This document shows, piece after piece, positions 1-11,840 of a DNA stretch of 64,000 nt. The position numbers and the translations under genes were made by a program. This DNA is from Ochotona curzoniae. Its lineage: Eukaryota; Chordata; Mammalia; Lagomorpha; Ochotonidae. The first letter of the stretch is position 1. Each line of letters opens with the position of its first letter. The stretch spans positions 17,797,001 to 17,861,000 of the forward strand of contig NW_024466512.1 in the NCBI RefSeq assembly GCF_017591425.1. Reading direction: 5' to 3'. Below the pieces are notes generated by a model. The model searched no databases. It was not told the DNA's origin and saw only the letters and a program-made list of their open reading frames with translations.

Positions 1-449
1 TTGAGTTCATCTATGTTAGAAATATTGGGTGAATAAACTCTTGGCAGTAAAAAAACATGCTAGACATAAAGTAGAACACGGAACTCAAGAAGCTAGTAAA
101 AACACGAGGAGCAAGAAAGAGGCATCAGAGTACTTGATGAAGTCCAAAGCTGGCAAGAAGAGTGACAGGTGGCACATGCCAAGGCATGTGATCAGTGCCC
201 TAACAGAGAAGCAGGATCAAAGCTAGGGCTGGTGGGTAAAGTAGTTCAAGGCAGAACCCAAGCAGAAGCTGCAAGGCCAGCACACATCAGCTCTTTCACT
301 GGGAACGGAGAAACACCGCTGTGACAGAGCTTTTCTGGCTGGGCCCTGATACTGTTGACTTATATCTTACTCGTTATTTTAAACATTCAGAAGCTCCTGC
401 TTGTAGAGGTTCTTTAAACATCGAGCAATTTATGTGACTCTTGATTGAG
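1..449. other. unique sequence, no gene seen
   Basis: No repeat or gene is recognised. A 65-codon ORF at 29-226 is rich in Lys, Ser and Arg, but it matches no family I know and has no supporting context, so I treat it as chance. Confidence 0.5.
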
Positions 450-640
450 AACTGTTGCATGGTGCTTTGCATATATTATCTCTAATCCTCCTAAAACCCT
501 CAAGCTAAGTATTTTTGCTTCAATTTTACTGATGAGGAATTTGTAACTCAGGATGATTTAGTAAATTTATCCAGGGCTCTGCCGCTCTGATCTTATGGTA
601 GAGCCTGGGCTCACAGGCAGTTGTGTCTGGATCTAATGTT
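450..640 (-). repeat. MIR SINE fragment (ancient)
   Basis: Read on the plus strand, the order is a 'tgctttgcatatattatctctaatcctc' type segment, then 'ttttactgatgaggaa', then a 'gatttagtaaatttatccaggg' type segment. This is the reverse-complement order of the MIR core and 3' part (low-count sentence, 'ttttacagatgaggaaactgag', 'taagtaacttgccc'). It is heavily diverged, as expected for a repeat shared by all mammals. Confidence 0.6.
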
Positions 641-1582
641 GGCTTTTGTTTCCCCCCTGAAACCTCGCACCTGCATTCGTTTTATCTAATAAACTTCCAA
701 GCAGAGATGCTATCTTTCCAATTATAATCCAAACTATACATGGAAAAAAGAGAATTGATTAAAACTAGATTTTAAGGAATAGAATCCGTTATTTTTTTTC
801 CACATAAGTTAAATACCTTTCCAAGGTTATTCATAGTAGCATTACAAAATCTAGCAGGAAACCTGGGCTTCTGGGTTTCTAGGAATTTTTTTTTGTTCCT
901 GACACCTGAGACTCTCAGAAAATAGTGCGGAGTGGTGAGGCTAGGAGAATCTGAAAGCTGTCCCGCTTACATCTTCTTCTCTCTTGGTCCTGACAGAAAG
1001 CACACTGAGTGCAGACATGCATTCCCTCACCGACTGGACATGTTGACCTTATTAAGGTGGAAGGGAGGTTGACATCCAGGTGAATATCTCTGCGGGAATG
1101 ATTTCACACTAGGAAGGTCATAGGTGAGTGCCAAGTGTCAAAATTCATCCATCATGCATGAAAAGGCAGGAGGTGATTTCATTTTTGTTGTTGTTGATGC
1201 TAGGTAAAACTTTTTCTTTTTTTTTTAGCCTCAAGGGATTTGTTACAGCCTGAGTCCTGCTACAGCAAATTCCATCAGTCTAGTAGCAATGAAGTACTAC
1301 TTTAAAAGATGTGTGCAAATGGTTTCTGATATTGAGAAAACAACCCATAGTTCTAGTCATTTACATGGAAATTAGATGAAGCCCTGGAGCTTGGACATGG
1401 CTTTATTTTGGACATCACTGAAGAAAGAGAAACACTTTTAAGATGCCTGAAACCAAATGACATTTTTATTGAATCACTTGTAGTTTTAAAACTGATAAAA
1501 AAAATAACAAAAGTAATATAATTCTCAGTTCTGCATGTTAGGATTATTTCAACCATCAAAGTGTCATGTAGATGAAATCTTT
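641..1582. other. unique sequence, no gene seen
   Basis: AT-rich sequence with short T-runs (for example near 885-895 and 1205-1217). I see no recognised repeat, RNA or coding signature. Confidence 0.45.
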
Positions 1583-1777
1583 CAGATGGTAGTTTGCAAA
1601 AATGTGAGTCCCAGAACAAGAGCAGCCCCTTTAGAATCACCTGTGAACTTGTTAGAAATAAAACGTGCAAACTGTATCCTACACCTGCTGAATCAGACAC
1701 CCCAAGAAGGCCAGCGAACTGTGTTTTGTTGAGTCTTCCAGGTGATTCAAATGTCTGCTAAAGTTTGAGAACCAGTC
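1583..1777 (-). mobile_element. MER5A-like hAT MITE
   Basis: The right end reads 'tctgctaaagtttgagaacc' and the left end is a decayed 'cagatggtag..tgtgagtccc'. These correspond to the terminal inverted repeats of MER5A ('cagtggttctcaaa'). Inside are 'agaatcacctgtgaacttg', 'gctgaatcagacaccc' and 'ccaggtgattcaaatg', which are hallmark MER5A segments in the same order. Length is about 195 bp, close to a full element. MER5A is a non-autonomous hAT-Charlie DNA transposon, long inactive. No clear 8-bp target duplication remains. The ORFs crossing this interval on both strands are therefore not genes. Confidence 0.85.
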
Positions 1778-3446
1778 TGCTATAATCTCGACCTGTTTGT
1801 GTCATAAGAGTTATGTGTATCAGACTGTCCTGTACACATAATAGAACCTAACACCCAATGGGCTTCTGTTGACTTCCTGAACAGGGAAAGCACAACGGTA
1901 CAAGTCACTATAATAGAACTCAGACAAGTTCACCACTGTATTGCAACTTGAGAGCTTTGGGGACTATTTTCAAGGTTGTTTTCTTGTTAGATTGGTTCTG
2001 CCCATTAAAAGAAGGGCAATGGTAATTCCAGGCTTACAGAATTCTAGTAGTCCTTTAGCCTCATAGTTTCAAAGTATATTAGGATGATTCACGCTTGCTT
2101 CTCATGGATCACCATCCAACCCTGAACCAATAATCAATGGGATCGATTGTTTGGAATATTCTGATTAGCCTGATTTCTGTAATGTCAATACCTGCATCAC
2201 ATTTATTGAGAGTATGGGAAGACCATTTCACAAGTGAAAATAATATACGATAGTAACAAAACAGTATCTGTGGAGGAAAAGTGCATTATACATTCTTCAT
2301 ACAAGGTCGGTGTGGCTTGAAAAGTCTTCCAACAAAACTTGCATGCTGAAGTCTTATGTCACACTGCAGAATGAGACTTTGTTTAAAAGAAACATCATTG
2401 CATTTGTACTTGCTAATGATGATGGAATAAGGTGGACTCCTAATCCAGTATAAGTTTCCTTAAAAAGGAGGAAATCTGAGTACAGAAATAAGCACGCAGG
2501 AGTAGTATCAGGTGATAATTGCAACTAGGCTACTGCAAGCCAAGGAGCTAGCAGAAGCTTGGAGAATAGCCTGGATTATAACTGTTGCTTAGCACCTGCA
2601 GAGGGAACACGGTCCTGCCAACTGCTTGAATTTTGAACCCCTTGTCCTCAGAGCTGTGAAATAATGAATTGATATTGTCCTACACTTCTGGTCTATTGCA
2701 TTTTGTTGCGGCAGCATTAGAGAACAGAGGGCCAAGTGATTATACTTTTTCATGAGGACCAGTCTAATACTATTCAAACCTGCTTGCCTTCTAGCAACGA
2801 TGTAGGAACTGTAGCTTATGTTTCTTCGAGTACACGGCAAACTTAGCAGGAACCACTACAGAGGATTTGACCTACTTACTACTGAGAGGTGTGACTAGGA
2901 TTATGGGAGTGACTCCCAGTAACGAAATGCTGCCAGGAACTCAGCTGAGCAGGAAGAGAGACAGCTCAACTAAAGCAATAAGCCAACAATGCAAAAGGAA
3001 AGTCTTTACTTCTGGAATGATAAAGGCAAGAAACAAAGACCACAGAAATCTTTCACCTTCCATTTTCGCAGTGAAGGCTGCATGGCTCAGGTACATCAGC
3101 ACAGATGTGGGCATCTTCTGCTTGCGGGGGAGCCCTGGGAGAGGGCTTGGAGCAAGGGTTGGGAGAAGAATCTGAGACAAAAAATAACCTCCAGGTTTCC
3201 ATGTCCTTCCCCCACAAAGATCTTGCAAAGGTGCCTTGCAACCTCTGTCCTAGGCCAAGGATAATAACCAAGGAATAAGGCTCCAGGGCTACGAAGGCAA
3301 GTGCCAGAGCAGGGCTGGGTTTCTTGACTGCCACTTGACTATGTTGCCCTGGCAGGTAGGAAGGGAAGTGTAACTTAGGAGGCCAGTGATGCCACAGCTT
3401 TGTAATTAGCTATGGTCAGAAATGAAAAATCACATATGGTTTCTTT
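1778..3446. other. unique sequence, no gene seen
   Basis: Several ORFs of 77-102 codons overlap one another on both strands between 2589 and 3334. None resembles a known domain, none has a consistent frame advantage, and no splice-bounded exon could be defended. The part around 3050-3330 is more GC-rich than its surroundings but otherwise featureless. Confidence 0.4.
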
Positions 3447-3801
3447 TAAAAAGATTTGCTTATTTTTTAAAGGACTTATTTTAATTTTTTTTAAACTGAA
3501 AAGTCAGATTTATGGAGAGAAGGAGAGACAGAAAGAAAGAACTTCCATCTGCTGGTTTACTCCCCAAATTGTCACAACATCAGAGCTGAGCCAATCTAAA
3601 GCCAGGAGCCAGGAGCTTCTTCCAGGTCTTCCAGGTCTGAATGCAGGGTCCCAAGACTTTGGGCCATCCTTAACTACTTTCCCAGACAATAAGTAGGGAG
3701 CTGGAAAGGAAGTGGAGTTGATTGCACATGAACCAGCACCCATATGGGATTCCAGTGCATGTTAGGAGAGGACATTAGCCACTAGGCTATGACATCAGTC
3801 C
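3447..3801 (-). repeat. lagomorph C-type SINE, near full length
   Basis: A reverse-strand SINE. The A/T-rich tail lies at 3447-3500, then 'ggagagaaggagagacagaa', 'cttccatctgctggttta', 'gagctgagccaatctaaagc', 'gcagggtcccaagactttgg', 'gtagggagctgg', 'cagcacccatatgggattcc' and the tRNA-like head 'agccactaggctatgacatc'. The T-rich tail holds two similar blocks, so the tail may be internally duplicated. The ORFs on both strands here are repeat-derived. Confidence 0.9.
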
Positions 3802-3802
3802 C

Positions 3803-3841
<39 letters not shown>

Positions 3842-4114
3842 TTGGAAATGAGAATTTACGGAGAGACACAGAGAAAAGTCTTCCATTTGCTGGTTCACTC
3901 CTCAAAAGGCTGCAATGGATCGGATTTGAAGCCAGAAGCTGAAAGCTTCCTCATGGATCCCACACACAGGTACAGGCCATCCTCCTCAGCTTTGCCTATG
4001 CCACAAGAAGGGAGCTGAATGGGAAGTGGAGCAGCTGAGACATGAGCCAAGACAGCCCATATGAGATGCTGTGCTTGGAGGTGGAGGATTAGTCAGTTGA
4101 GCCATTACACCCCG
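3802..4114 (-). repeat. lagomorph C-type SINE with (TTAT)n tail
   Basis: It directly abuts the 5' head of the preceding SINE. It begins with a (TTAT)n tail at about 3802-3843, which is the expanded (ATAA)n tail of the reverse-strand element. Then come 'ggagagacacagag', 'cttccatttgctggttcact', 'agggagctgaatgggaagtg', 'cccatatgagatgctg' and a tRNA-like head ending near 'cagttgagccattacacccc'. The tandem, same-orientation arrangement suggests one SINE inserted at the end of another. Confidence 0.9.
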
Positions 4115-4409
4115 ATATGCTTTTTTAACTATCAGAAGGACTCTTCAGTTGCCATTAGTAAAAATAATAATAAAATGAGATAAGAAGTGAAAACTGTGCA
4201 ATCGGTGCCCAGTGAAAATTATTGCTGTGATATTATGCACCCAATGAGACTTTGCTTCTCTCGGAAGCATGGTTAGGCACAGAGCAGCATGGGAGTGAAA
4301 GATGCCAACCCCTCTCACTCTTCTTGTTACTTTCCATCCCCTGTCATTGGTTAAACCTAAAGGAAAGGCAGAGAATTATGGAGCTGAAGTGGTGCTGATC
4401 TTTTTGGTT
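4115..4409. other. short unique interval
   Basis: No repeat or gene is recognised between the flanking SINEs. Confidence 0.4.
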
Positions 4410-4700
4410 TAATTTTAAAAAATGTATTTGAAACACACACACACAGCTCTTCCATCTCTTCAATCCACTAGTACACTCCTTAAAAGCAAACAATTGCTGG
4501 GGCTAAGACCAAATGTAGGAGCCCAAGATTCAGTCTCCCTTGTGGGTAGCAGGGACTCAAGTCCTTGGGCCATCACACATTACCTTTCTGGGTGAGGATT
4601 AGCGGGAATCTGGGATTGGAAGGTGAACTGAAACTCCAACTCATACATTCTGATGTGGAATGAGGGCATCCGAGCCGCTTGTCCAGATGCCCAGCTACCG
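4410..4700 (-). repeat. older lagomorph SINE (rabbit-shared type)
   Basis: A diverged reverse-strand copy. The (AC)n in the tail is followed by 'ctcttccatctcttcaatcc', 'caagtccttgggccatcaca', 'ctccaactcatacattctga' and 'gtggaatgagggcatccgag'. The last two segments match the head of the older SINE type shared with rabbit ('gagtgcctgggttcaag..' and 'gggacgcccacatccc' on its sense strand) rather than the 'gatcccatatgggcgcc' head. Confidence 0.7.
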
Positions 4701-5434
4701 TGAAGTTCTTGGTTATCAACCTCTCCCTCACAGATCTGTGCAGAGTTTGACAGAAGTTAGGGAAGTCAACGAAAGATCATCAGTCTGTACTTTGGAAAAG
4801 CTTAGGCTTCACCATTGGATATTCCGATTTTTTTTCTTGGAGGTAGGCATGCGCATGTCTAAATTTTTAAAATCACATTTTCAGTGGAAATCTCATGTAT
4901 GCACAACAAGTTCACACGTTATCAGTAGAAGGACTGATGAATTATCACATGGCAAATGCATCTATGTAACTGTCACACAACTCGGCAGATGAAACATCAC
5001 TGGCATTGCTGGAGTCTTCCCTTGAGCATCTTCAGCTTTTCCTGTAAGAGCAACTATTACATGACTCCTGGCACTGTACATCATGTGCTTGTTTCTGACC
5101 TAATGTATGTAGATATGTGTGTCTTGATTTTTACCCTTAAATAGAGTCCATTGCATCTAAACAGCCCATTTCTAGTAGGATGGAGCTTGGCACAATACTG
5201 CTATATGTCCGAACTTTGATATCAACCCTTTGATGTCTGTGTCCTCTTCTGGATTGTTTTATGGGAAGTCTAAATTTGGGAATTAGTTAATAATGAAATG
5301 GAAGTCTTCATTTTGTAGTTTTCAAAAGCTAAACAATTATTTGTCTGATAGAAAAAAAAAATGGAAAGATCCTAAATAATGTTAATTATCCCTTCCAGCC
5401 AAATGTGGTGTTGTACATATTAAGAATTTAAATA
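4701..5434. other. unique sequence, no gene seen
   Basis: ORFs of 110 and 62 codons (4660-4992, 4956-5144) overlap in different frames, and the first starts inside the SINE. Neither resembles a known protein. Confidence 0.45.
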
Positions 5435-5682
5435 GGATCAGGCTTTGTTATATAATGGGTAAAGCCAATTTCTGGGACCCAGCATCCTGTATTGATGCTG
5501 AGCAGCTTCTAATCCAACTCCCCGTTAATGGACTAAGATAAGTAGCAGAAGATAACCCAAATATTTATACCTCTGTTACCATGTGGGAGACCTGGTGAAG
5601 TTCTAGGCTCTTGGCTTCTGCCTGGCCTAATGCTGGTCATTGTGGCCATCTGGGAAGTGAACCAGTGGATGAAGGTTTGTCA

Positions 5683-5722
<40 letters not shown>

Positions 5723-5815
5723 CTCTCTCTCTCTCGCTCTCTCTCCTCTCACCACTCTATTTTTCTCAGATGCTCTGACTTTCTGAATAAATGAATAAGT
5801 AAATAAATATTTTTA
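5435..5815 (+). repeat. older lagomorph SINE with (CT)n and (AAT)n tail
   Basis: Sense-strand copy: a decayed head, then 'accatgtgggagacctggtg', 'aagttctaggctcttggctt', 'gtcattgtggccatctggga' and 'agtgaaccagtggatgaagg', followed by an expanded (CT)n and an 'aataaatgaataagtaaata' tail. The body-(CT)n-(AAT)n order is diagnostic for lagomorph C-type SINEs. Confidence 0.85.
5687..5750. repeat. (CT)n microsatellite inside SINE tail
   Basis: Roughly 28 CT units, interrupted by two 'cg' substitutions. It grew from the CT-rich linker of the host SINE and is likely length-polymorphic. Confidence 0.95.
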
Positions 5816-8187
5816 ATAAGAATTCATATATATCAAAGCCAGATGCGATGGACTGGATTGATGTATGAAAAACGGCATTCAGATAGGTAGTGTAGTGTGT
5901 GTACAAAAAGAGCGATTTCAAAGTAGAGACAGACCATTCTGTTGAAGACATTACTTTCAGAAGAAAATATGAACTCTTCAACTTCGGATTAGAAATTAGA
6001 CCTTCAGATTAAAGAATTTTCTATATAATAGAATAAGTTGTTTAAGTATTGTGAGTATAAGGGTATTGTAATAATTGATGGTTAAGAGTTGATGACGCAG
6101 GTTGAAATAAAGTGATAAAGATAGTATTCAGAGATTAATGAAAATATGCTATGAAAAACCTTGCTTGTTCTTAAAAATGTATGCAGCAAAAAATAGATTT
6201 ATCATTTATCATGATATTTGAGGGAACGAATGTGTCACATAAATGCAGAACTGAGATACCAATTTCTAGCCCTAGGAGGTAGATATTTTGATTTCAAAAT
6301 CCAAACATTTGCTTGAATCTAAAGTGTGCAAGGACAGAGAAGGTCTTTTAGCAGTAAGATGTCTCATTAATACCCATGTGTCGAGCAAGAAGGATGAGAC
6401 TGCGCTAGATAACTCAATCAAACCTTATTTGATTTCAACTGATGGACGGTAATTTCAAGTTTTAAATCCAAATGAGACTTACTTGATTCTTTTTACCAAG
6501 TCAGTGTTGTGTGACTAGGACCCATAATGTTGTGCTCGGTGGCTTAAATCCACTTAGGGCCATTTTGGAGACAGAAAATACATTTAGAACTTAGCTTGAA
6601 GAAAATTCCGTATGGCAGAGACTACTCTTGGGGATACTGTGATATTCTTTTTGGAGAGAATATTTATGAAATAACATCTGCTCTGTCCACATAACTCTGC
6701 ATAGAGACCTGTCTCGCAATGGCATAAGAATTGGATAGGAATAAGTAATGCCTTCCTTGTAGAAAGAGATCTCTAACTCACAAAGGATTATCAGACCCTT
6801 TCTTTAAGTGAGCATGTATGTGATGCTCTTAAAAATTACTCATGTTGATGAGCTGAATTCATAACTGATGTGCTAACTAGAAAGCTAAGACAGCTAATAT
6901 CACTGATAACAGTGAATCTTGACAGTCTTGTTTTCATTTCTGCGGTGTACTCTTTTTTAAAGAAACTTTGTTTTCACCAAAAGCTATTCTTGATTTTATA
7001 TGTATTGATAGTGTAAAGCTTACTTTTTCTGCTTGAATAATATTTTGCTTCATGGGATTCTTGGATCAGATCCAGAATATCTGCCCATTCTGATGTCCTG
7101 GGATTTAGCTCTGTGTTTCCTTATAGTAGTTTCAGAGATTTAGGCTTTACGTGGGAAATGAATCTGGCACAGAAAGACAAATATCATAGGATCTTACAAG
7201 TTGAGTCTCAGAAAGAAATTATTTCATATAAACTAAAAACATAATGGTAATTTTCAGAAGCTAGGGAGGGAAGTGGAGAGGGAGACATGGGGAAGGCTTG
7301 AATGATGGCTACCGGACTATAGAAAACTGGCATAAAATAGTTTTTTGAGGGTTCTATTGCACAGTAAGAGATCTGTAGAGAATGTGCTGTCACTGTGAGA
7401 AAGTAGAAGATAAGGTTTTAGATGTTTTCATTCTGACAAATGTTAAATGCTTGAAAGGATAAATGCATATACGTGAAATGTAACCTCATTACTGGATCGC
7501 ATAAATATGTGTAATTTTTATGCACATTATGAAATATGAAATAAAAATGGGCATAAAACAATTTTTAGGTTCAATCAGTTATATAGCTAATAGAAATTTT
7601 GCCTGTATCATACTAAGGAAAATATTCAAATATTGACAAAAATTTCTATTAACTGGGCCTTGGAGGTAGCACAATTCCACAAAGCTCTTGCAGACCCAAA
7701 ATTAACACATTGGCTGCCAGCCATGTCCACTCATACAGGGCGTGGAGATAAGGTTAAAAATGATTTGGGACATTTAGAACAGGCAAGTTTTGCTAACCTA
7801 TGTTCAGTTTTACTTTCAATAAGCAGTTCTTTCTACCTAAAGGTTAATGAGCCAATGTCTTCTATAACCAACAGGGCAGGATGGGTCAGTTTTGATATTC
7901 TTACGATGCTTATTCAAGATAGTGTGGGCATGATTAGAGGAATATGAATTTTATGGAGTAGTTATCCCCACGTGCCCATCCCTCCACCAGTGCAAGTCTT
8001 TAAGGCTACCTTTACTGATCTCTAGCAAAGACAGAATGCTGCCAGTTCTATGAAAAAGGATTATTATTCATTTTAAATTCTGTTTTAAAATAGCTATTTT
8101 GCCTTTCTCTTATTCTTCCTATTCCTTTCTTGTTTTTTTTTTCATATGTTTAAATTTGGTTAATTTGTCTCTTTTAAAACGTTTCTT
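5816..8187. other. unique AT-rich sequence, no gene seen
   Basis: This is 2.4 kb without a recognised repeat. The longest ORF (7633-7947, 104 codons) has no recognisable domain. Nothing marks an exon or RNA gene. Very old, unrecognisable repeats may be present. Confidence 0.4.
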
Positions 8188-8466
8188 TAGATTATATTTA
8201 TTTAAAAGGAAGGGAAAATAAGGAAAAGAGAAAGGAGAGAAAGTGATCATTTATTTGTTGATTAGTTTGTCGTATTCCCACAAGAGCCAGGCCTGGCCCA
8301 GCTTTGATCTGGTAATCCCATGTCGCTGGCAGAGACCCAGGGAATTGTATTTCTGTCTTCCAGGGAATTCATTAGCAGCAACAGGGATCAGGAATGCAGT
8401 CAGGACTTGAACCCATGCACTTCATTTTGAGATGTGGATATCCCAAACTTGACACCAACCACTACT
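8188..8466 (-). repeat. older lagomorph SINE, diverged
   Basis: Reverse-strand copy with a purine-rich tail ('aaaggaagggaaaataagga'), a degraded middle that includes 'ggcagagacccagggaattg', then 'gcaacagggatcaggaatgc', 'caggacttgaacccatgcac' and 'tttgagatgtggatatccca'. The latter two are the B-box side of the head of the older SINE type. Confidence 0.65.
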
Positions 8467-8617
8467 TTTTTTTTTCATTTTTTTAAACTGTTACTTTGTG
8501 AATGACTGAGCATGATAATGTTGGGAAGGTCATTTTGTTCCTGTTACTGTTGTTTCAGCAGTGCCTTTACTGGAGAACATTTTAAAAACCTGAGTTAGCT
8601 TGAATATTGTTAAAATT
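8467..8617. other. short unique interval
   Basis: AT-rich sequence between two SINEs with no recognised content. Confidence 0.4.
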
Positions 8618-8972
8618 TTTGAATTTATTTATTTTTATTGGAAAGTCAAATCAGATTTATGGAGAGAAGGAGAGTCAGAGAGAAACCTCCTCCATCTGCT
8701 GGTTCACTCCTTGAATGGCTACAATGGCCAGAGCTGATCTGAAGCCAGGTGCCATAAGCCTCCTTGGGGTTTCCCACTTGAACACAGGGTTCCCAGGCCT
8801 TGGACCAATCTTTACTGCTTCCCCAGGCCATAGGAAGGGGGCTGGATAGTGTTTCCTAGCCATGGAGGAACTGGTGCAGCCAGAACATGAACCAGCACCC
8901 ATCGGGTATCCTGGGGCTTGCACCAGTGCTTGCAAGATGAGGATTTAGCCATTGAGCCATTGTGCCAGGCAA
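8618..8972 (-). repeat. lagomorph C-type SINE, near full length
   Basis: Segments in order: 'atttatttatttttattgga' tail, 'ggagagaaggagagtcagag', 'ctccatctgctggttcactc', 'agagctgatctgaagccagg', 'aacacagggttcccaggcct', 'ggccataggaagggggctgg', 'gaaccagcacccatcgggta' and head 'agccattgagccattgtgcc'. Similar T/A-rich words on both sides suggest a worn target duplication. The overlapping minus-strand ORFs (61 and 86 codons) are SINE-derived. Confidence 0.9.
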
Positions 8973-11394
8973 TAAAGCTTTGTTTTAAAATTCTAGGATT
9001 GACAAAATACCAGGAACTGCCAATGCTACCACCGTGTTATGTTTTGGGTCAGAAATAGTTGGGGAATTCTTTCCAGTTCCACATTGTAGACTGTGATATG
9101 CAAACACATTGTAGGCCATAACTTCAGTGCAATGTGCTTTCAAACCAGCGTAGGGACAGTGTCATCTTTCTGCTGGGTGACTGTTACCCCTTGGGGAAGG
9201 GTTTGTCATTTTCCTCTGCTTCCTCGTTTGCCCTAATCTCTATACAGACCATGCAGCAAGGAGTTTCTAGGAGTCTGTTTTTGTGTGGCTGTGTACAGAT
9301 GCATGGCTATTGAACAGATGTAACTGCTTTCTCAGGTTCTGCATTCCACAATGCCTGCATGCAATAGGATCTGGTCCCATGAGTGCTTCTGCGTATACTT
9401 CCTTGCCTCCCCCCCACCCCCGCCCCTCTCTGTTTCTCTCTCTTTCTACTTTTTTTTTGGATATCAATTGGAGGTATTTCGGAAAACAGCAATATCTTAG
9501 TTTCATGTTTAATCTCCAATCTCCATGGGAAAAGGAGGCTTTTATGCAGAATTGGACTGATATTTCAAATTGGGGATCATAGTATGTTTCTGCTCTGCTT
9601 TGTTAAACCATTAAGAAAATCAGACATGGTAGTCATTGGGTGTCTCTAGAGTTTCCTGACTGTAGCTCTACCTAAAAGAATCTCAGTTATAGATTAATAA
9701 CTTATGTTCCAGCTTCAGGACAACTGTCAGCTTGGCTTTTCTGTTCCAAGCACAGGTTTGTATGAAATGAACAAGATGTTTTAGATTATTAATGGCTGGG
9801 TTCGTGTCATTTCTCTAGAGTAAACCTTCGCCTTACTCCATTAATTTATGTATACCTCCGTCTGTCAGGGCACCACTTCCTTAATAAAATTGATTCTCAT
9901 AGCATTATGCTTCGTTGAAAAATATTGGTAAAAGATTTATGCATCTCCTAAAAATTGTAAATCCTCAAAGTGAGGTCAGAATTCCATTTATCTTTATCTG
10001 CAGAGATGATCACTGTGTTTGATATGGGAGACACATTCAGTAAAACTTGTTCACTGAAGGCAGGAAAGAATAAATGAATGGTTTCATTAGTTTTAGCAAG
10101 CTGGAGACCAACGCAATTACAGAATATATTTAATTATATCAGCAGGTGTGATCACCCTCATCCTTAAGGTTCAATTCCTTCCAGTCGCAGTCCAGTGAGC
10201 TGGTAATAGAGGCTCTGTTTGCCAAACCTCATGGGTTTCCAGATTGAGTTTTGTTTTGATTGAGAGTCTCTGGCAGATTCATGAGTGTGTTAGTTATTTC
10301 CCTTGAGTAAGGCTATACAAAAATACGTGGTCTTGTCCTTGTGTTGCTGTCATGTGTCTTTTTGTTTTGCTTTGTTTCCATTTCAAAGCACTGTGACACA
10401 TTTCCATCAATTACCACCCTTATCTGACCTGACATTATTTTACAGTTACAGCAAATTCTTATGCCAGTGTACAAGTTAATTGATGTACTAAGGAGCGCAG
10501 AATTGCATAGAATATTTTCATTTTGTAATGTATACTGTTGAGAGCAATGATGTTTTCTTTTAGAGTATATTTGTTTACCTTATAAAGCATTTTTCATGTT
10601 GAATAAGTTCCATGTGGGTCATATTTCATGGACAAACCTCAGTGTGGAGAAAAAACTGATTTTTCTTTTTAATGTGCATAAGCAGTTTTATTATACTGCT
10701 TAGCTCTGCTCAAAGTAAGTAAGGGTAAGAAATCTGGAGCTCGCTACCTTCCTGTCACAAATACCTACAGTTTCATTAATCAGAATGGAATGACTTTAGA
10801 TTTTTTTTTTCATTTCTTTTGTTCATTTCTGCTATATTTGCCTCTGCAATAATTTTTAAAGTTTAAATGATCATCGGTCTTGCTCTTTCTGATGCTCATT
10901 CCTGGAACTTTTAAGTTTTCTGCATGTGTATAAGCCCGCAGGTAAAGTTAACTCCTTGTAAACTGGTTTCCTTGATTGAAAAAATGAAAGGTTAGGTAAA
11001 AATATCCTCTAAATGTAATTTAATATGCATCCATAAATATTATATTTCCCCTGTAATCCCAGCTAGTTAAGCAATTGCTTATTTTATCTGTTTTATCTAA
11101 CACTATAAGTTTGATATGTACGATCTCTGATATTTTCAGCAATTCAGTCAATCTCTCTCCGCCCAAAAAAAGAAAAGATACTACTAAACAAACCACATAG
11201 AGAATCAATCCATTTGTTACTTGTGTTTCAACATGGCTTTCAAGAAGTCATGCATACATTAAATTTGACTAATTTATTAAATTTATTCTTATACATTACA
11301 TGAGGGGTGAAGAATCAATTTTTAAATGCCACGTTGCCATGCAAGTATAGTCATGCCTTGGACAGCAATGGGACAGTTACATTTTAATAAAAAT
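8973..11394. other. unique sequence, no gene seen
   Basis: A pyrimidine-rich patch lies at about 9400-9450 (C-run then CT-rich). It accounts for four overlapping ORFs of 70-99 codons on both strands between 9267 and 9649. The rest is ordinary AT-rich unique sequence, and no exon or RNA gene could be supported. Confidence 0.4.
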
Positions 11395-11840
11395 ATTTAG
11401 TTATTACATTCTATTATTATTTTTTATGATGCAGTTCTATAGGCCCAGCGATTCCCTCTTCTCTCCCCCATTCCCCACTCCAGGATTTCCCAACAGGCAC
11501 AAGTCCAACATTCTGCCATTTAATATAGCAAGGCATTGTAGGTATAAGCAATGGCAGAAAGTCTAGCATCCTGTTGTCAAGATTTATTCAATAGTTGTAG
11601 TGGGAGCCTCCTTTTATCCAGGGGTAATGGCGCATCCTGCAATGTATCTTTACATCTCAGTATTCTACTCTCTATTACATTTGTCTATATATCTATTTGT
11701 CTTTCATTTTGTATGAAGGTTGCCTTATATCAGAAAGAAGATCTGATATTTGTCCTTTGGTGATTGGTGTGTTTCATTGAACATAATGGTCTCTGGTTGG
11801 GACCCTTTTGTGGCAAATGATCAAAATTACATTTCTTAGA
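11395..11840 (-). mobile_element. L1 LINE 3' end (3' UTR plus ORF2 terminus)
   Basis: Read on the plus strand, this starts with a 3'-end signature 'tttttatgatgcagttctat', runs through 'caagtccaacattctgccat' and 'aggcattgtaggtataagca' (shared with the copy at 54850-55115), and passes into the reverse complement of the ORF2 C-terminal coding end ('gatatttgtcctttggtgat', 'cattgaacataatggtctct'). It is 5'-truncated and contains no usable ORF. Confidence 0.8.

Noticed and set aside
29..226. 65-codon Lys/Arg-rich ORF
   Set aside because: No recognisable family, no splice or promoter context; length expected by chance.
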